A DNA stretch of 48,484 nucleotides, taken from the NCBI GenBank assembly GCA_017407125.1, contig JAFQXE010000004.1, positions 1 through 48,484 on the forward strand. The letters run 5' to 3'. Positions 17,644-25,375 of this stretch are shown here, in pieces (position 1 is the stretch's first letter; the number at the start of each line of letters is the position of its first letter). The position numbers were made by a program, and so were the translations under genes. Source of the DNA: Thermoguttaceae bacterium. Lineage in GTDB: Bacteria; Planctomycetota; Planctomycetia; Pirellulales; Thermoguttaceae. The notes beneath the pieces are model-generated. The model was given only the letters and a program-made list of their open reading frames with translations. It did no database searches and was not told the origin of the DNA.

Positions 17644-19596
17644 TCATTCTCCTAACGCTTCTTTAATGTACGGTTCAACCGCTTCCGCCCAGATGTTGTA
17701 CTGAGCCGGAGCCGGGTGAAGAAGGTCGGGCATGACTTCGCGAGTCAAAACCTTGTCCTCGGTGAGGAACTTGTCGTTGAAGTTGAGGAACGTAACGCGT
17801 TTGCCGTCGCACAGGGCGGGAAGACCAGCGTTGATCTCGTTGACCTGTTTGCGGAACCCGTCGTTTTCATCCGCCCCGCGAGGGAAGACAGCCAGAAGGA
17901 GAACCTTCGTTTCCGACCATTTATCGCCCAGCTTTTTGAGAATGGCGCGAATGCCTTCAATAGTCTCGGCGGGCGTGGTAGAACGGTGTCCGATGTTGTT
18001 CGTGCCGATCATCAGGATAACCAGCTTGGGCGTATAGCCGTCCGCTTCGCCGTTGTCCAGACGCCACAGAACGTGTTCCGTCCGGTCGCCGCTGAAACCG
18101 AGGTTGATGATGTTTTTGTCGGCATAGTTCTTTTCCCAAACTTCTTTGCCTTTGCTTTCCCAGTTGTGGGTAATGGAGTCGCCAAGATAGACGATGTCAA
18201 TTTTGCATTCGGCTTTTTTGATTTCGTCCAGCTTTTGAGCGTGACGACCCGGCCACCAGCCGTCGCGGGGAACCGGGTTGACGGCAACGCCGCCGAGAAC
18301 TTTGTTGACAAACGGTTCAACCGCTTCGCCCCACTTGAAGTACTCAGCCGGAGCCGGGTGCAGAAGGTCAGGCATGACGTCCCGGGACAGAACGCCGCCC
18401 TCGGAGAGGAACAGGTCGTTGATGCTCTGGAATGTAACGCGATCGCCGTCGCACAGTTTCGGCAGGATTTCGTTGATCTTGTTAATCTTCTGACGCAAAA
18501 CGTCGTTGTCGTCCGCTCCGCGCGGGAAGATGGCTAAAAGGAGAACTTTCGCTTCCGGCCATTTTTCGCCGATCTTTTCGATACAGGCGCGAATGCCTTC
18601 AACGATTTGAGTCGGCGTGCAGGCGCGAGTGTTGTTCGTGCCGATCATGAGAATAACGCCTTTGGGAGAATAACCGTCCGCTTCGCCGTTTTCCAGACGC
18701 CAGAGAACGTTTTCCGTCCGGTCGCCGCCAAAACCGAGGTTGATCGCGCGGCGATTTCCGTAGTATTTCGCCCAGGCTTCTTTGCCCTGTCGTTCCCAGT
18801 TGTGGGTAATGGAGTCGCCCAGATAGACGAGGTCAATTTTGCCGTCCGCCTTTTTGATTTCTTCCAGCTTTTGAGCGTGACGTTCCGGCATGCGCGGAAC
18901 CGGTTTGACAGTAGGACCGCCCAGGACTTCCTTGAAGAACGGTTCAACAGCCGCCGCCCATTTGTAGTATCCCGCTTCGTTGGGATGAAGCTGATCCGGG
19001 AACAGAGCCGGGTCGAGTTTTCCTTCAGCAGTCAGAAAGATTTCGCCGATGTCCTTGTAAAACACGGTCTGGTTGTCAGCGTATTTCTGGATTTGCTCGT
19101 TAATAGCGTCGATTCTGGTTTGATAATGGTTGCCTTTTTCAAATCCGCGGGGGAAGACGCCCAAAAGGAGAATCTTCGCTTCAGGCCATTTCGTCTTAAG
19201 CTTTTCAATGATTTTGCCGATTCCATCTGCGGTATAGGCGGGATTTTGCGTGTCGCCGCCGCGGTCGAGGTTGTTGGTTCCAATCATCAGCTGAATGAGC
19301 GTCGGCTTGATGTTGGCGACGCGGTCCTGATCGAGCCGTCCCATGGTTTGTTCCCACGTGTCGCCGGAAACGCCGATATTAATAACTTTCCGCGGTCCGT
19401 CGTAGTATTGTTTGAAAACCTTCAATCCCAGCTTGGTTGCTCCCCAGCCGTCGTTGTCCCAGAAGTCGGTAATGGAATCGCCGACGAACAACACGTCAAT
19501 AGCAGTCGGCTCCGGCGCGGGAGCGTCCTGAGCGCGAAGCGTCCATGAGGACAGCGTTGCCGCAATCAACGTCAACGCGAAGATAAATCGTTTCAT
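17644..19596 (-). CDS. Secreted protein with three tandem SGNH/GDSL hydrolase domains
   Basis: A secreted esterase-type protein with three consecutive SGNH hydrolase domains resembling the PAF-acetylhydrolase branch. After a signal peptide (MKRFIFALTLIAATLSSWTL, cleaved near RAQ), domains span about 33-225, 240-435 and 450-650. Each has all four blocks: GDSIT (Ser nucleophile, S41 in domain 1), the oxyanion Gly (VSGD or FGGD or FSGD), GTNN, and D.LHP with the catalytic Asp and His. Domains 2 and 3 are much more alike (LGDSITHNW, GDRT, WRL, PRGADEND) than either is to domain 1, pointing to a later internal duplication. Substrate is unknown; deacetylation of polysaccharide is plausible. GGAG precedes the ATG by about 7 nt. 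Confidence 0.9.
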   Translation of the reverse strand: MKRFIFALTLIAATLSSWTLRAQDAPAPEPTAIDVLFVGDSITDFWDNDGWGATKLGLKVFKQYYDGPRKVINIGVSGDTWEQTMGRLDQDRVANIKPTLIQLMIGTNNLDRGGDTQNPAYTADGIGKIIEKLKTKWPEAKILLLGVFPRGFEKGNHYQTRIDAINEQIQKYADNQTVFYKDIGEIFLTAEGKLDPALFPDQLHPNEAGYYKWAAAVEPFFKEVLGGPTVKPVPRMPERHAQKLEEIKKADGKIDLVYLGDSITHNWERQGKEAWAKYYGNRRAINLGFGGDRTENVLWRLENGEADGYSPKGVILMIGTNNTRACTPTQIVEGIRACIEKIGEKWPEAKVLLLAIFPRGADDNDVLRQKINKINEILPKLCDGDRVTFQSINDLFLSEGGVLSRDVMPDLLHPAPAEYFKWGEAVEPFVNKVLGGVAVNPVPRDGWWPGRHAQKLDEIKKAECKIDIVYLGDSITHNWESKGKEVWEKNYADKNIINLGFSGDRTEHVLWRLDNGEADGYTPKLVILMIGTNNIGHRSTTPAETIEGIRAILKKLGDKWSETKVLLLAVFPRGADENDGFRKQVNEINAGLPALCDGKRVTFLNFNDKFLTEDKVLTREVMPDLLHPAPAQYNIWAEAVEPYIKEALGE

Positions 19597-19745
19597 AAAA
19601 ATCTCCTTACTGTTAGAAAATGAAATGCCTTCAGGGACGAACTCGCCCCTGTTATTTATCGATTTTCCTTAATTTTACAAAAATCAAAAGTAGAATGCAA
19701 GCCCCCCAGAGAAAGAAGTTTTTTGGTGAATTCAGAGGGGGAATT

Positions 19746-19809
19746 AGTGAGGAGTTAGGAGGGAGGAGGGAGGAGCGAATTAGCAATTAGCAATTAGCAA
19801 TTAGCAATT
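19746..19809. repeat. Heptamer tandem repeats (GGAGGGA then GCAATTA)
   Basis: Units TTAGGAG, GGAGGAG, GGAGGAG, then four GCAATTA copies. The same period of 7 carries two different unit types back to back, so slippage or unit turnover is likely. Confidence 0.75.
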
Positions 19810-19871
19810 TCGCAAAGCGTTGCGCCATGGATTGCTGCGTCCCATATAAAACAAAAGAGGAGCGCGAAGCG

Positions 19872-19905
19872 TAACTCCTCACTCCTCACTCCTCATTCCT
19901 AACTC
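19872..19905. repeat. Heptamer tandem repeat (CTCCTCA)
   Basis: Units CTCCTCA, CTCCTCA, CTCCTCA, TTCCTAA, preceded by GAGGAGCGCGAAGCG as at 13060. Confidence 0.7.
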
Positions 19906-19929
19906 AAAAAAACAACGATATGCCGTTGT
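19906..19929 (-). terminator. Terminator of the diadenylate cyclase-domain gene
   Basis: On the minus strand ACAACG (19929-19924) pairs with CGTTGT (19917-19912), loop GCATAT, followed by a U run from 19911 to 19906. It lies 13 nt past the stop at 19943. Confidence 0.65.
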
Positions 19930-19942
19930 CCCCTAAGACGTC

Positions 19943-20962
19943 TTAGTTTTCGTCAAATTCGTGCAAAACGATCGGGCGGCGTTTGGTCGGTTCGATTCTC
20001 AAAACGATTTCCCCGTTCTGGAAAATACGGACAGTTCCTCCGGACTGGCTTACCGCGACAGAAACGGCTTTGCAGGACTTGCTGATCGCAGCCGCCGCCC
20101 AATGACGCGTTCCCAAGCCCTTGGAAAGCGTGATGTTTTTCGCCGTCGAGACGATGTTTCTACAGGACGCTTCCACAATGCCCTTTGACGAAATAATAAA
20201 CGCGCCGTCGAGCTGGGCGATTTCCTTGATGCCCTCGCGAACTTTAGAGTCCATAATATCGCGTTCTTCCCGACCGTATCCGCGCACTGGATCAAAACCG
20301 GCAGGAACGCTTTGCTCTAAAACCTTTTTGGAATCGCCAATCACAAACAGAGTTCCAATCGGTTTGCCTTCTCGACCGTCTCTGCCAATTTCAATAGCCA
20401 AATCGACTACGGCTTTGAACACGTCCAGGGGAATTGACGTCTGAAGATTGCGAATATCGTGAATGGTCAGTCTGTCAAAATGCTCGTCCAGATGCGTGAG
20501 AGAAATGGAGTCGATTTCGTCCGCTCCAAACCCGCCGTAAAGCGTAACAACAGACGAACGAGTTGGAACCAGTTCGTCCGAGACGGCTTCCAACAACGCC
20601 TGAGTGAGTCGTTCGTTGGTAGGAAAATCTTTCATTTCCAGATCGATGCAATCGAATCCTTCTTCAATCGCGCCCTGTAGTTCTTCTGGCGTATTGGCAA
20701 CAACGATCAAATGCGGAAGCGGCAACGGAGCGGGAGCGCTTTCCGTTTTTTCAGGCGCGTCCGCCGCAGCGGCGCTTTCCTGAAACAAGGCGCGCTCTTC
20801 CCAGTACTGTTTATTCGCCGTTTCAAACAGATTTTTCAAACGCTTCCAGTCCGCAGTTCCCTCTAAAAGCAATAAAATTGCCGCAGCTTGAGCCTCGTCC
20901 GTCAATCGAATCGAGTGTTTGACAAAATTTCTGAACTGTTCAGTAAATCGAAGCGTTTCCAT
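19943..20962 (-). CDS. Diadenylate cyclase (DisA_N/DAC) domain protein
   Basis: Probably makes the second messenger cyclic di-AMP from two ATP. The last 120 or so of 339 residues form a DAC domain: LDGAFIISSKG (the DGA motif) and GLGTRHWAAAAIS (the RHR motif), then SVAVSQSGGTVRIFQNGEIV. The motif reads RHW rather than the usual RHR, which might alter ATP binding. The first 210 residues do not match the helix-hairpin-helix part of DisA (which is C-terminal there) or the membrane segments of CdaA. They contain a region around VTLYGGFGADEIDSISLTHL and EHFDRLTIHDIRN of unknown function. The protein looks cytoplasmic. Related domain orders are common in planctomycetes. The ATG has no clear Shine-Dalgarno. 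Confidence 0.82.
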   Translation of the reverse strand: METLRFTEQFRNFVKHSIRLTDEAQAAAILLLLEGTADWKRLKNLFETANKQYWEERALFQESAAAADAPEKTESAPAPLPLPHLIVVANTPEELQGAIEEGFDCIDLEMKDFPTNERLTQALLEAVSDELVPTRSSVVTLYGGFGADEIDSISLTHLDEHFDRLTIHDIRNLQTSIPLDVFKAVVDLAIEIGRDGREGKPIGTLFVIGDSKKVLEQSVPAGFDPVRGYGREERDIMDSKVREGIKEIAQLDGAFIISSKGIVEASCRNIVSTAKNITLSKGLGTRHWAAAAISKSCKAVSVAVSQSGGTVRIFQNGEIVLRIEPTKRRPIVLHEFDEN

Positions 20963-21000
20963 AAGGAATAATAATATGTTAGGAGGGAGGGGAAAATTGT

Positions 21001-21036
21001 AGTTAGGAGTCAGGAATGAGGAGTGAGGAGTTTGGA
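21001..21036. repeat. Heptamer tandem repeat (GTGAGGA/GTTAGGA)
   Basis: Units GTTAGGA, GTCAGGA, ATGAGGA, GTGAGGA, GTTTGGA between the HEAT lipoprotein and the cyclase-domain gene. Confidence 0.7.
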
Positions 21037-21046
21037 ACTGAACGCT

Positions 21047-21952
21047 CTATTTCCAAAACTGAAGCGTCTCGGCAACAGACTCCTTCTTTTGCGGTTCGCC
21101 GGGCGACTGAATTTCGCCTTTGCAAAACTGACGCCATTGATTTATGTCACGGCAAGCGCTGTGGTGAATTGACCCCAAGGAGTTCATCGCGGCAATCTGC
21201 AAAGCGGGGTCTGCCGTTTCCAGCATTCGATTCAACGCCTCGTTGGAGGACGAGTCGCCGCAAAATTGCAGAGCTTGAACCGCTGCCAGAGAAACGTCTT
21301 TGTCGTTTTCCGAAAGCAGCAGACGGTTCAAAGCGTCCGCGCCCATTTTCGGATTGGGATTGGTTTTCCAGGCGTGACACGCCGCGATTCGGACGAACCG
21401 AACTTTATCGGTCAACGCCAGGTTGAGCGCGTACGCCGCCGATTCCGACTTGTACTTTCCAACCGACTCAACCGCCGCGGCGCGACAGTTGGAGTCCGGA
21501 TCAGACTTGATAATCGAAGTTAAAGCGGCAATATATTTTTCCGACCGCTGGGCGTCGACCTCGTTTGCCGCCTCGCCCAACTGGCGAATCTGCTGCATGC
21601 GTTCTTTCGGAGCGGGAACGCCGTCGACGATGTCGCTCACCTTAAACCCCAGCCAGTTGCGAGTGCAATGATCGTCAGGTTTTTTCTTGAACGGGCGAGA
21701 AAAGAAGTTATAAAAACCGTTGCCAACGTACTTCAGACCTGTCGCCTCTTTCTGTGGCTGGTCGTAACCGTCTGTCGTCTGATTTGAACCTCTTAAAGCA
21801 TAATCGGCGGAATTGTCAGACGGATTGTCAGAATCCAGACAGCGAAACGAATCCGGCTGAAACGCTGTTACCTTATTATGACTTACCGCTTTACATCCAA
21901 TAATCGCCGCTGCAAGCGTTACCGCAACCGAAGTCAAAGCTAGATATTTCAT
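21047..21952 (-). CDS. HEAT-repeat lipoprotein
   Basis: The 301-residue product has a lipoprotein signal (MKYLALTSVAVTLAAAIIGC), with a cysteine at residue 20 for lipid attachment. The first 110 residues are low in pattern and include NGFYNFFSRPFKKKPDD. From about 130 HEAT-type helical repeats follow, for example NCRAAAVESVGKYKSESAAY, VRFVRIAACHAWKT and KDVSLAAVQALQFCG, each pairing two helices of about 15 residues. Such proteins usually bind partners rather than catalyse. The start at 21952 is chosen because the longer frame to 21997 would bury the signal peptide. Spacing to the cyclase-domain gene (84 bp) allows co-transcription, but a terminator-free link is not demonstrated. Confidence 0.85.
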   Translation of the reverse strand: MKYLALTSVAVTLAAAIIGCKAVSHNKVTAFQPDSFRCLDSDNPSDNSADYALRGSNQTTDGYDQPQKEATGLKYVGNGFYNFFSRPFKKKPDDHCTRNWLGFKVSDIVDGVPAPKERMQQIRQLGEAANEVDAQRSEKYIAALTSIIKSDPDSNCRAAAVESVGKYKSESAAYALNLALTDKVRFVRIAACHAWKTNPNPKMGADALNRLLLSENDKDVSLAAVQALQFCGDSSSNEALNRMLETADPALQIAAMNSLGSIHHSACRDINQWRQFCKGEIQSPGEPQKKESVAETLQFWK

Positions 21953-22204
21953 GCGCGCATATTGTATTTGTACGCAGTCAGGGAGGAAGAAAGGCAAAAC
22001 GCAGTCAAACGTCTGCGAAGCAACTGTTTGTCTGTTAAAATACGCCTTTATCTCAAACCTCGCCTGCCAACGGGTTTATAATTTTTCCAAAAACAATTTT
22101 TGCATACGCTTCACGCCTATGCTTACATATTTAATATATAGCAGAAAATCGGGATTGGAATCAAGAGCGATTTCCCGATTTTTTAAGATTTTCAAGAAAA
22201 AAAG

Positions 22205-22236
22205 AGACAAAGTTGCGAGTTGCGATAGGCGAGTAT
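22205..22236. repeat. Short heptamer repeat (AGTTGCG)
   Basis: Units AGTTGCG, AGTTGCG, ATAGGCG, AGTATGC lie just downstream of tatC and echo the 7281-7316 repeat. Confidence 0.5.
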
Positions 22237-22263
22237 GCGCGAAACGCACCTACCGCCTTTTAT

Positions 22264-23649
22264 TTAGTCGCCCTGCTCTGCTTCAGATTTATTCGGATCG
22301 TCTTCAGACGCTTTATTATCGTCAGAAACGCTTTCGTCTTTTTTCTCTGCTTCCTCTGGGTTCTGTTTATCGTCTTTTTCTGGCTTCTCTTCTTCGTCTT
22401 CTTCCTCGTCCTCGTCTTCTTCAGACTCTTCTTCCTCGTCATCGTCGTCATACGGACTCTTTGGACGCGGCATATACTTGCACAGTCCAATTCCGAAGAG
22501 GAACAGGAACGTCAGCGGGATAAACATGAGCATCATACTGGTTGGGTCTGCCGGGGTCAGGAGGACGGACAGCACGCCGATAAACAGAACGGCGATTCGC
22601 CAGTTGCGCTTGTACCAATCGATTGTTGTAATTCCAATGCGTTCCAAAAACAGCATGACCAGCGGCAGCTGAAAGCTCAAACCGAAGCCAATCGGCAGCA
22701 TCAGGAAGAACCCCAGCCACTCGTTGATTCGCAAGTCCGGCTCGATGTTCATCCACTCGTTAAAGAGCATGAGGAACCCTAAAACGGGATCGAAAACCCA
22801 GAAAAACGCCAGCAGAACGCCGCCGATAAACAGTCCAAGACTCATCGGGAAATAGATATACACGTACTTTCGTTCGTGAGGATACAGACCCGACGCGACA
22901 AACATCCATAGCTGATACAAAATCCAGGGACACGACAAAATAACGCCCAGGAGCATAGACGCCTTGATGTAAATCATAAACGGCTCTTGAGCGCTCAGGG
23001 CGCGGGTTCTGGCTCTGTCGCTGTCATTTTTCGGCTTCCAGACGTAAACCTTGACAAAATCCTCGTTACGATTCTTTTCGTACTGGGACGCGTCTTTTGG
23101 AGTCTCGACTTTGGGGAGATTTCCGTTAATATAATTCCAGAAATCGACTATATATTCCCACGACGTCTTGACCGGCTGCGTCTGAATCGAATTGGCGTCC
23201 GCGGCGTTTTGCTCCTGCGGCGGTACAGCCTGCTCGGCTGTTGCTTGTTCTCCCGTCGCCCCTGCTCCGTTTCCAGACGCGGTCGACGGCGCAGCAGGTT
23301 CGACCATTCCCAGCTCGCTGTTAGCAAGAGTCTTTAATTCGTTTTTATTGATATAGATGGTTTCCACCAGCAGTCCGCTGTCAAACGCCTTTTGAGCGAT
23401 TTCCTGGGGATAGCCCTGAGCTATCATTTTGTCAACTTTTGTTTTGTTCTGCTTATCGAGGTATCGAACCAGAGAGCGGGTCAGCGGCTGCTGAATGATA
23501 TTCATTACCGACGAGCCAAAAAACAGACCGATTATAAAACAGACCGCAACCCCGGCTACGCATTTGAACAGACATAGGCGAAGTTCTTCCAAATGGTCTC
23601 CAAAACTCATTGAGGATTCTTTAAACAAATTGTCTTCCTGAGGTTTCAT
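22264..23649 (-). CDS. tatC: Twin-arginine translocase subunit TatC, enlarged
   Basis: TatC is the membrane receptor that recognises twin-arginine signal peptides and exports folded proteins. The core is clear: FGDHLEELRLCLFKC at the N-terminus, KASMLLGVILSCPWILYQLW with FVASGLYPHERKYV after helix 2, and four further helices down to SVLLTPADPTSMMLMFIPLT. The protein has 461 residues against about 250 usually. The excess is in two places. The first periplasmic loop (about 45-220) is expanded and includes a low-complexity Ala/Gln/Glu stretch at about 118-155. The cytoplasmic C-terminus carries some 75 residues made almost wholly of Asp, Glu, Lys and Ser. Large first-loop insertions occur in planctomycete TatC as far as I recall. 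AGGAA lies 9 nt before the ATG. No tatA or tatB is in the window. Confidence 0.93.
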   Translation of the reverse strand: MKPQEDNLFKESSMSFGDHLEELRLCLFKCVAGVAVCFIIGLFFGSSVMNIIQQPLTRSLVRYLDKQNKTKVDKMIAQGYPQEIAQKAFDSGLLVETIYINKNELKTLANSELGMVEPAAPSTASGNGAGATGEQATAEQAVPPQEQNAADANSIQTQPVKTSWEYIVDFWNYINGNLPKVETPKDASQYEKNRNEDFVKVYVWKPKNDSDRARTRALSAQEPFMIYIKASMLLGVILSCPWILYQLWMFVASGLYPHERKYVYIYFPMSLGLFIGGVLLAFFWVFDPVLGFLMLFNEWMNIEPDLRINEWLGFFLMLPIGFGLSFQLPLVMLFLERIGITTIDWYKRNWRIAVLFIGVLSVLLTPADPTSMMLMFIPLTFLFLFGIGLCKYMPRPKSPYDDDDEEEESEEDEDEEEDEEEKPEKDDKQNPEEAEKKDESVSDDNKASEDDPNKSEAEQGD

Positions 23650-23936
23650 GGAATCGGTTCCTGTTTAATAAAATGCAAAACTTATGCGATTTGTTAAAAT
23701 TGGGATTGCTTATTATTTAAATATACCGTATTATTTTATTTATGGAAGGAGTTCCGGCAAAGTTTCCCCTTGCGGGAAATCAATATTTGTATATAATATA
23801 TGATAATCAGTATATTTATATTGTATATTATATACAGACAAACGCTTCCTTGCTCAGCTTCTGCTCCAGATTTTCTGGCGTTTTTAGCTGAGATAACAAA
23901 CATACGCGCCAATTACAGGCATTTTTCACTTTTTTC

Positions 23937-24953
23937 ATGTCAGAAAATCCAACGCTACCGACGCCAGCCGCCTCAACAGAAACGCTCTACCCTTTGCGCT
24001 TTGAACCAACGCTGAAGCGCGCGATTTGGGGCGGTCGAAAAATTGAAACACTGTTAGGCAAACCCCTGCCGCCGGGAGACGACTACGCCGAAAGCTGGGA
24101 AATTACAGATCATCGCCTGGGCGTGAGTAAAATACTGTACGGTCGCTTCGCCGGAGAAACGCTTCATTTTTTAGTAGAAAACTATCCCGAAGCCCTCATG
24201 GGCGTTCATAAGCATTTTGATCGATTCCCCTTACTGCTCAAAATTCTGGACGCCAACCATCAGCTTTCCGTTCAGGTTCACCCGGACGACGACCTGGCAG
24301 ACTCACTGTGTTTGACTGACGGCGGCAAAGACGAAGCCTGGGTTGTTCTGGAATCGGAGCCGGACAGCTTCATTTTTACCGGATTTCGTTTTCCTGTTAC
24401 AGAAAAAATCATTCGTCAGGCGATTGAAGAAGGCGCGCTGGAAACGCTGCTGTATCGATTTCATCCGGAAGTCGGGCAAAGCCTGTACCTTCCCGCCGGG
24501 ACGGTTCACTCGCTGGGAGCCGGCGTTATGATCGCGGAAATTCAGCAGTCGTCAGACCACACGTTCCGTCTTTACGACTGGAATCGACTCGACAAAACCG
24601 GTAAAACTCGGGAATTGCATATCGAAGAAGGCATTCGCGCTTTGACGTGGGATCAGGGCAAAATCATTCCGCACAAAGAGTTGCCTTTGGGCGACAACTC
24701 GCAAGAAACGCTTGTTTCCTGCGATAAATTTGTTACCAATCGGCATCGATTCACACGCCCGATTACTGTCGGCGGACAAAATCGAGCACACATTATTTTT
24801 GTTGTTCAAGGAGAAATTGACGTTGAAAACGACCCGGCAGGCATTCCCCTTCGCCGAGGCCATTCCGTTCTTCTGCCCGCCGCTATTGGCGAAGTTGGCT
24901 TGACTCTTCACAATTCCGAGTCCGCCGTTGTTTTAGACTACTTTATGCCCTAG
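23937..24953 (+). CDS. manA: Mannose-6-phosphate isomerase, class I
   Basis: A zinc-dependent cupin enzyme interconverting mannose 6-phosphate and fructose 6-phosphate, feeding GDP-mannose and polysaccharide synthesis. The 338-residue product has the family signatures: KRAIWGGRKIETLLG, LKILDANHQLSVQVHPDD (zinc-binding His), GKDEAWVVL (zinc-binding Glu), LYLPAGTVHSLGAGVMIAEI (zinc-binding His) and QQSSDHTFRLYDWNR (catalytic Arg). It is the short, Bacillus-like form. The spacer from tatC (23650-23936) is AT-rich, divergent, and probably contains promoters for both genes, but I cannot fix them. No ribosome site is visible before the ATG. The lipoprotein and pseudouridine synthase genes follow on the same strand 45 and 422 bp later. 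Confidence 0.93.
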   Translation: MSENPTLPTPAASTETLYPLRFEPTLKRAIWGGRKIETLLGKPLPPGDDYAESWEITDHRLGVSKILYGRFAGETLHFLVENYPEALMGVHKHFDRFPLLLKILDANHQLSVQVHPDDDLADSLCLTDGGKDEAWVVLESEPDSFIFTGFRFPVTEKIIRQAIEEGALETLLYRFHPEVGQSLYLPAGTVHSLGAGVMIAEIQQSSDHTFRLYDWNRLDKTGKTRELHIEEGIRALTWDQGKIIPHKELPLGDNSQETLVSCDKFVTNRHRFTRPITVGGQNRAHIIFVVQGEIDVENDPAGIPLRRGHSVLLPAAIGEVGLTLHNSESAVVLDYFMP

Positions 24954-24998
24954 AGAGTTTCTGACGCTTAACTGTTAAAAAGACGCCAGTATAAAAAC

Positions 24999-25328
24999 AT
25001 GAAATCCTACTCCCTTGCTGCCGTACTGCTTTTAGCCGCCGCGGTTTCCGGCTGTTGTCAATCGCCGTATTTTGCTTATCCGAGGCTGGATCAGCCCCAC
25101 GGCACAGTTGAATACCAGCGTCAGCTGTACTCCAAATTCGACCCCTTTCCAGACCCCAACGTTGGTCCCGGGATTCCCGAGTTCCGTCCGTCTGACTACC
25201 AAGACCCCGCGCGCGATAAAAGTTCGCTTCGCGTCCCGAGCAGCTATCCGAGCAGCAATCCCAATTGTTATAACAATTGCTATCCAAATTGTTATCCCAA
25301 TTGCTATCCAGGCAGCTGTTGCCAATAA
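24999..25328 (+). CDS. Small lipoprotein with Asn-Cys-Tyr-Pro repeat tail
   Basis: A 109-residue putative lipoprotein of unknown function. The signal MKSYSLAAVLLLAAAVSGC ends in a lipobox (VSGC). The middle part is rich in Pro, Tyr and Asp. The last 25 residues are repeats of N-C-Y-(P/N): NCYNNCYPNCYPNCYPGSCC. At DNA level this is a 12-bp tandem repeat with CAATTG or AATTG-TTATCC words (25260-25310). The six regularly spaced cysteines could form disulfides or bind metal in the periplasm. It begins 45 bp after manA and ends 47 bp before the pseudouridine synthase gene, so the three probably share a transcript. The repeat is a likely place for length variation. Confidence 0.75.
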   Translation: MKSYSLAAVLLLAAAVSGCCQSPYFAYPRLDQPHGTVEYQRQLYSKFDPFPDPNVGPGIPEFRPSDYQDPARDKSSLRVPSSYPSSNPNCYNNCYPNCYPNCYPGSCCQ

Positions 25329-25375
25329 GTTCAAATCAAACGCATATTAAATCATTTTCAGAGAGTCAAACTACC

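Noticed and set aside
18607..19548. Plus-strand open frame opposite the SGNH gene
   Set aside because: It lies antisense to well-conserved catalytic domains, and its translation shows no family features.
22213..22782. Plus-strand open frame opposite tatC
   Set aside because: It is the complement of the acidic tail and the last helices of TatC; low-complexity Phe/Leu and His/Gln runs are what that predicts.
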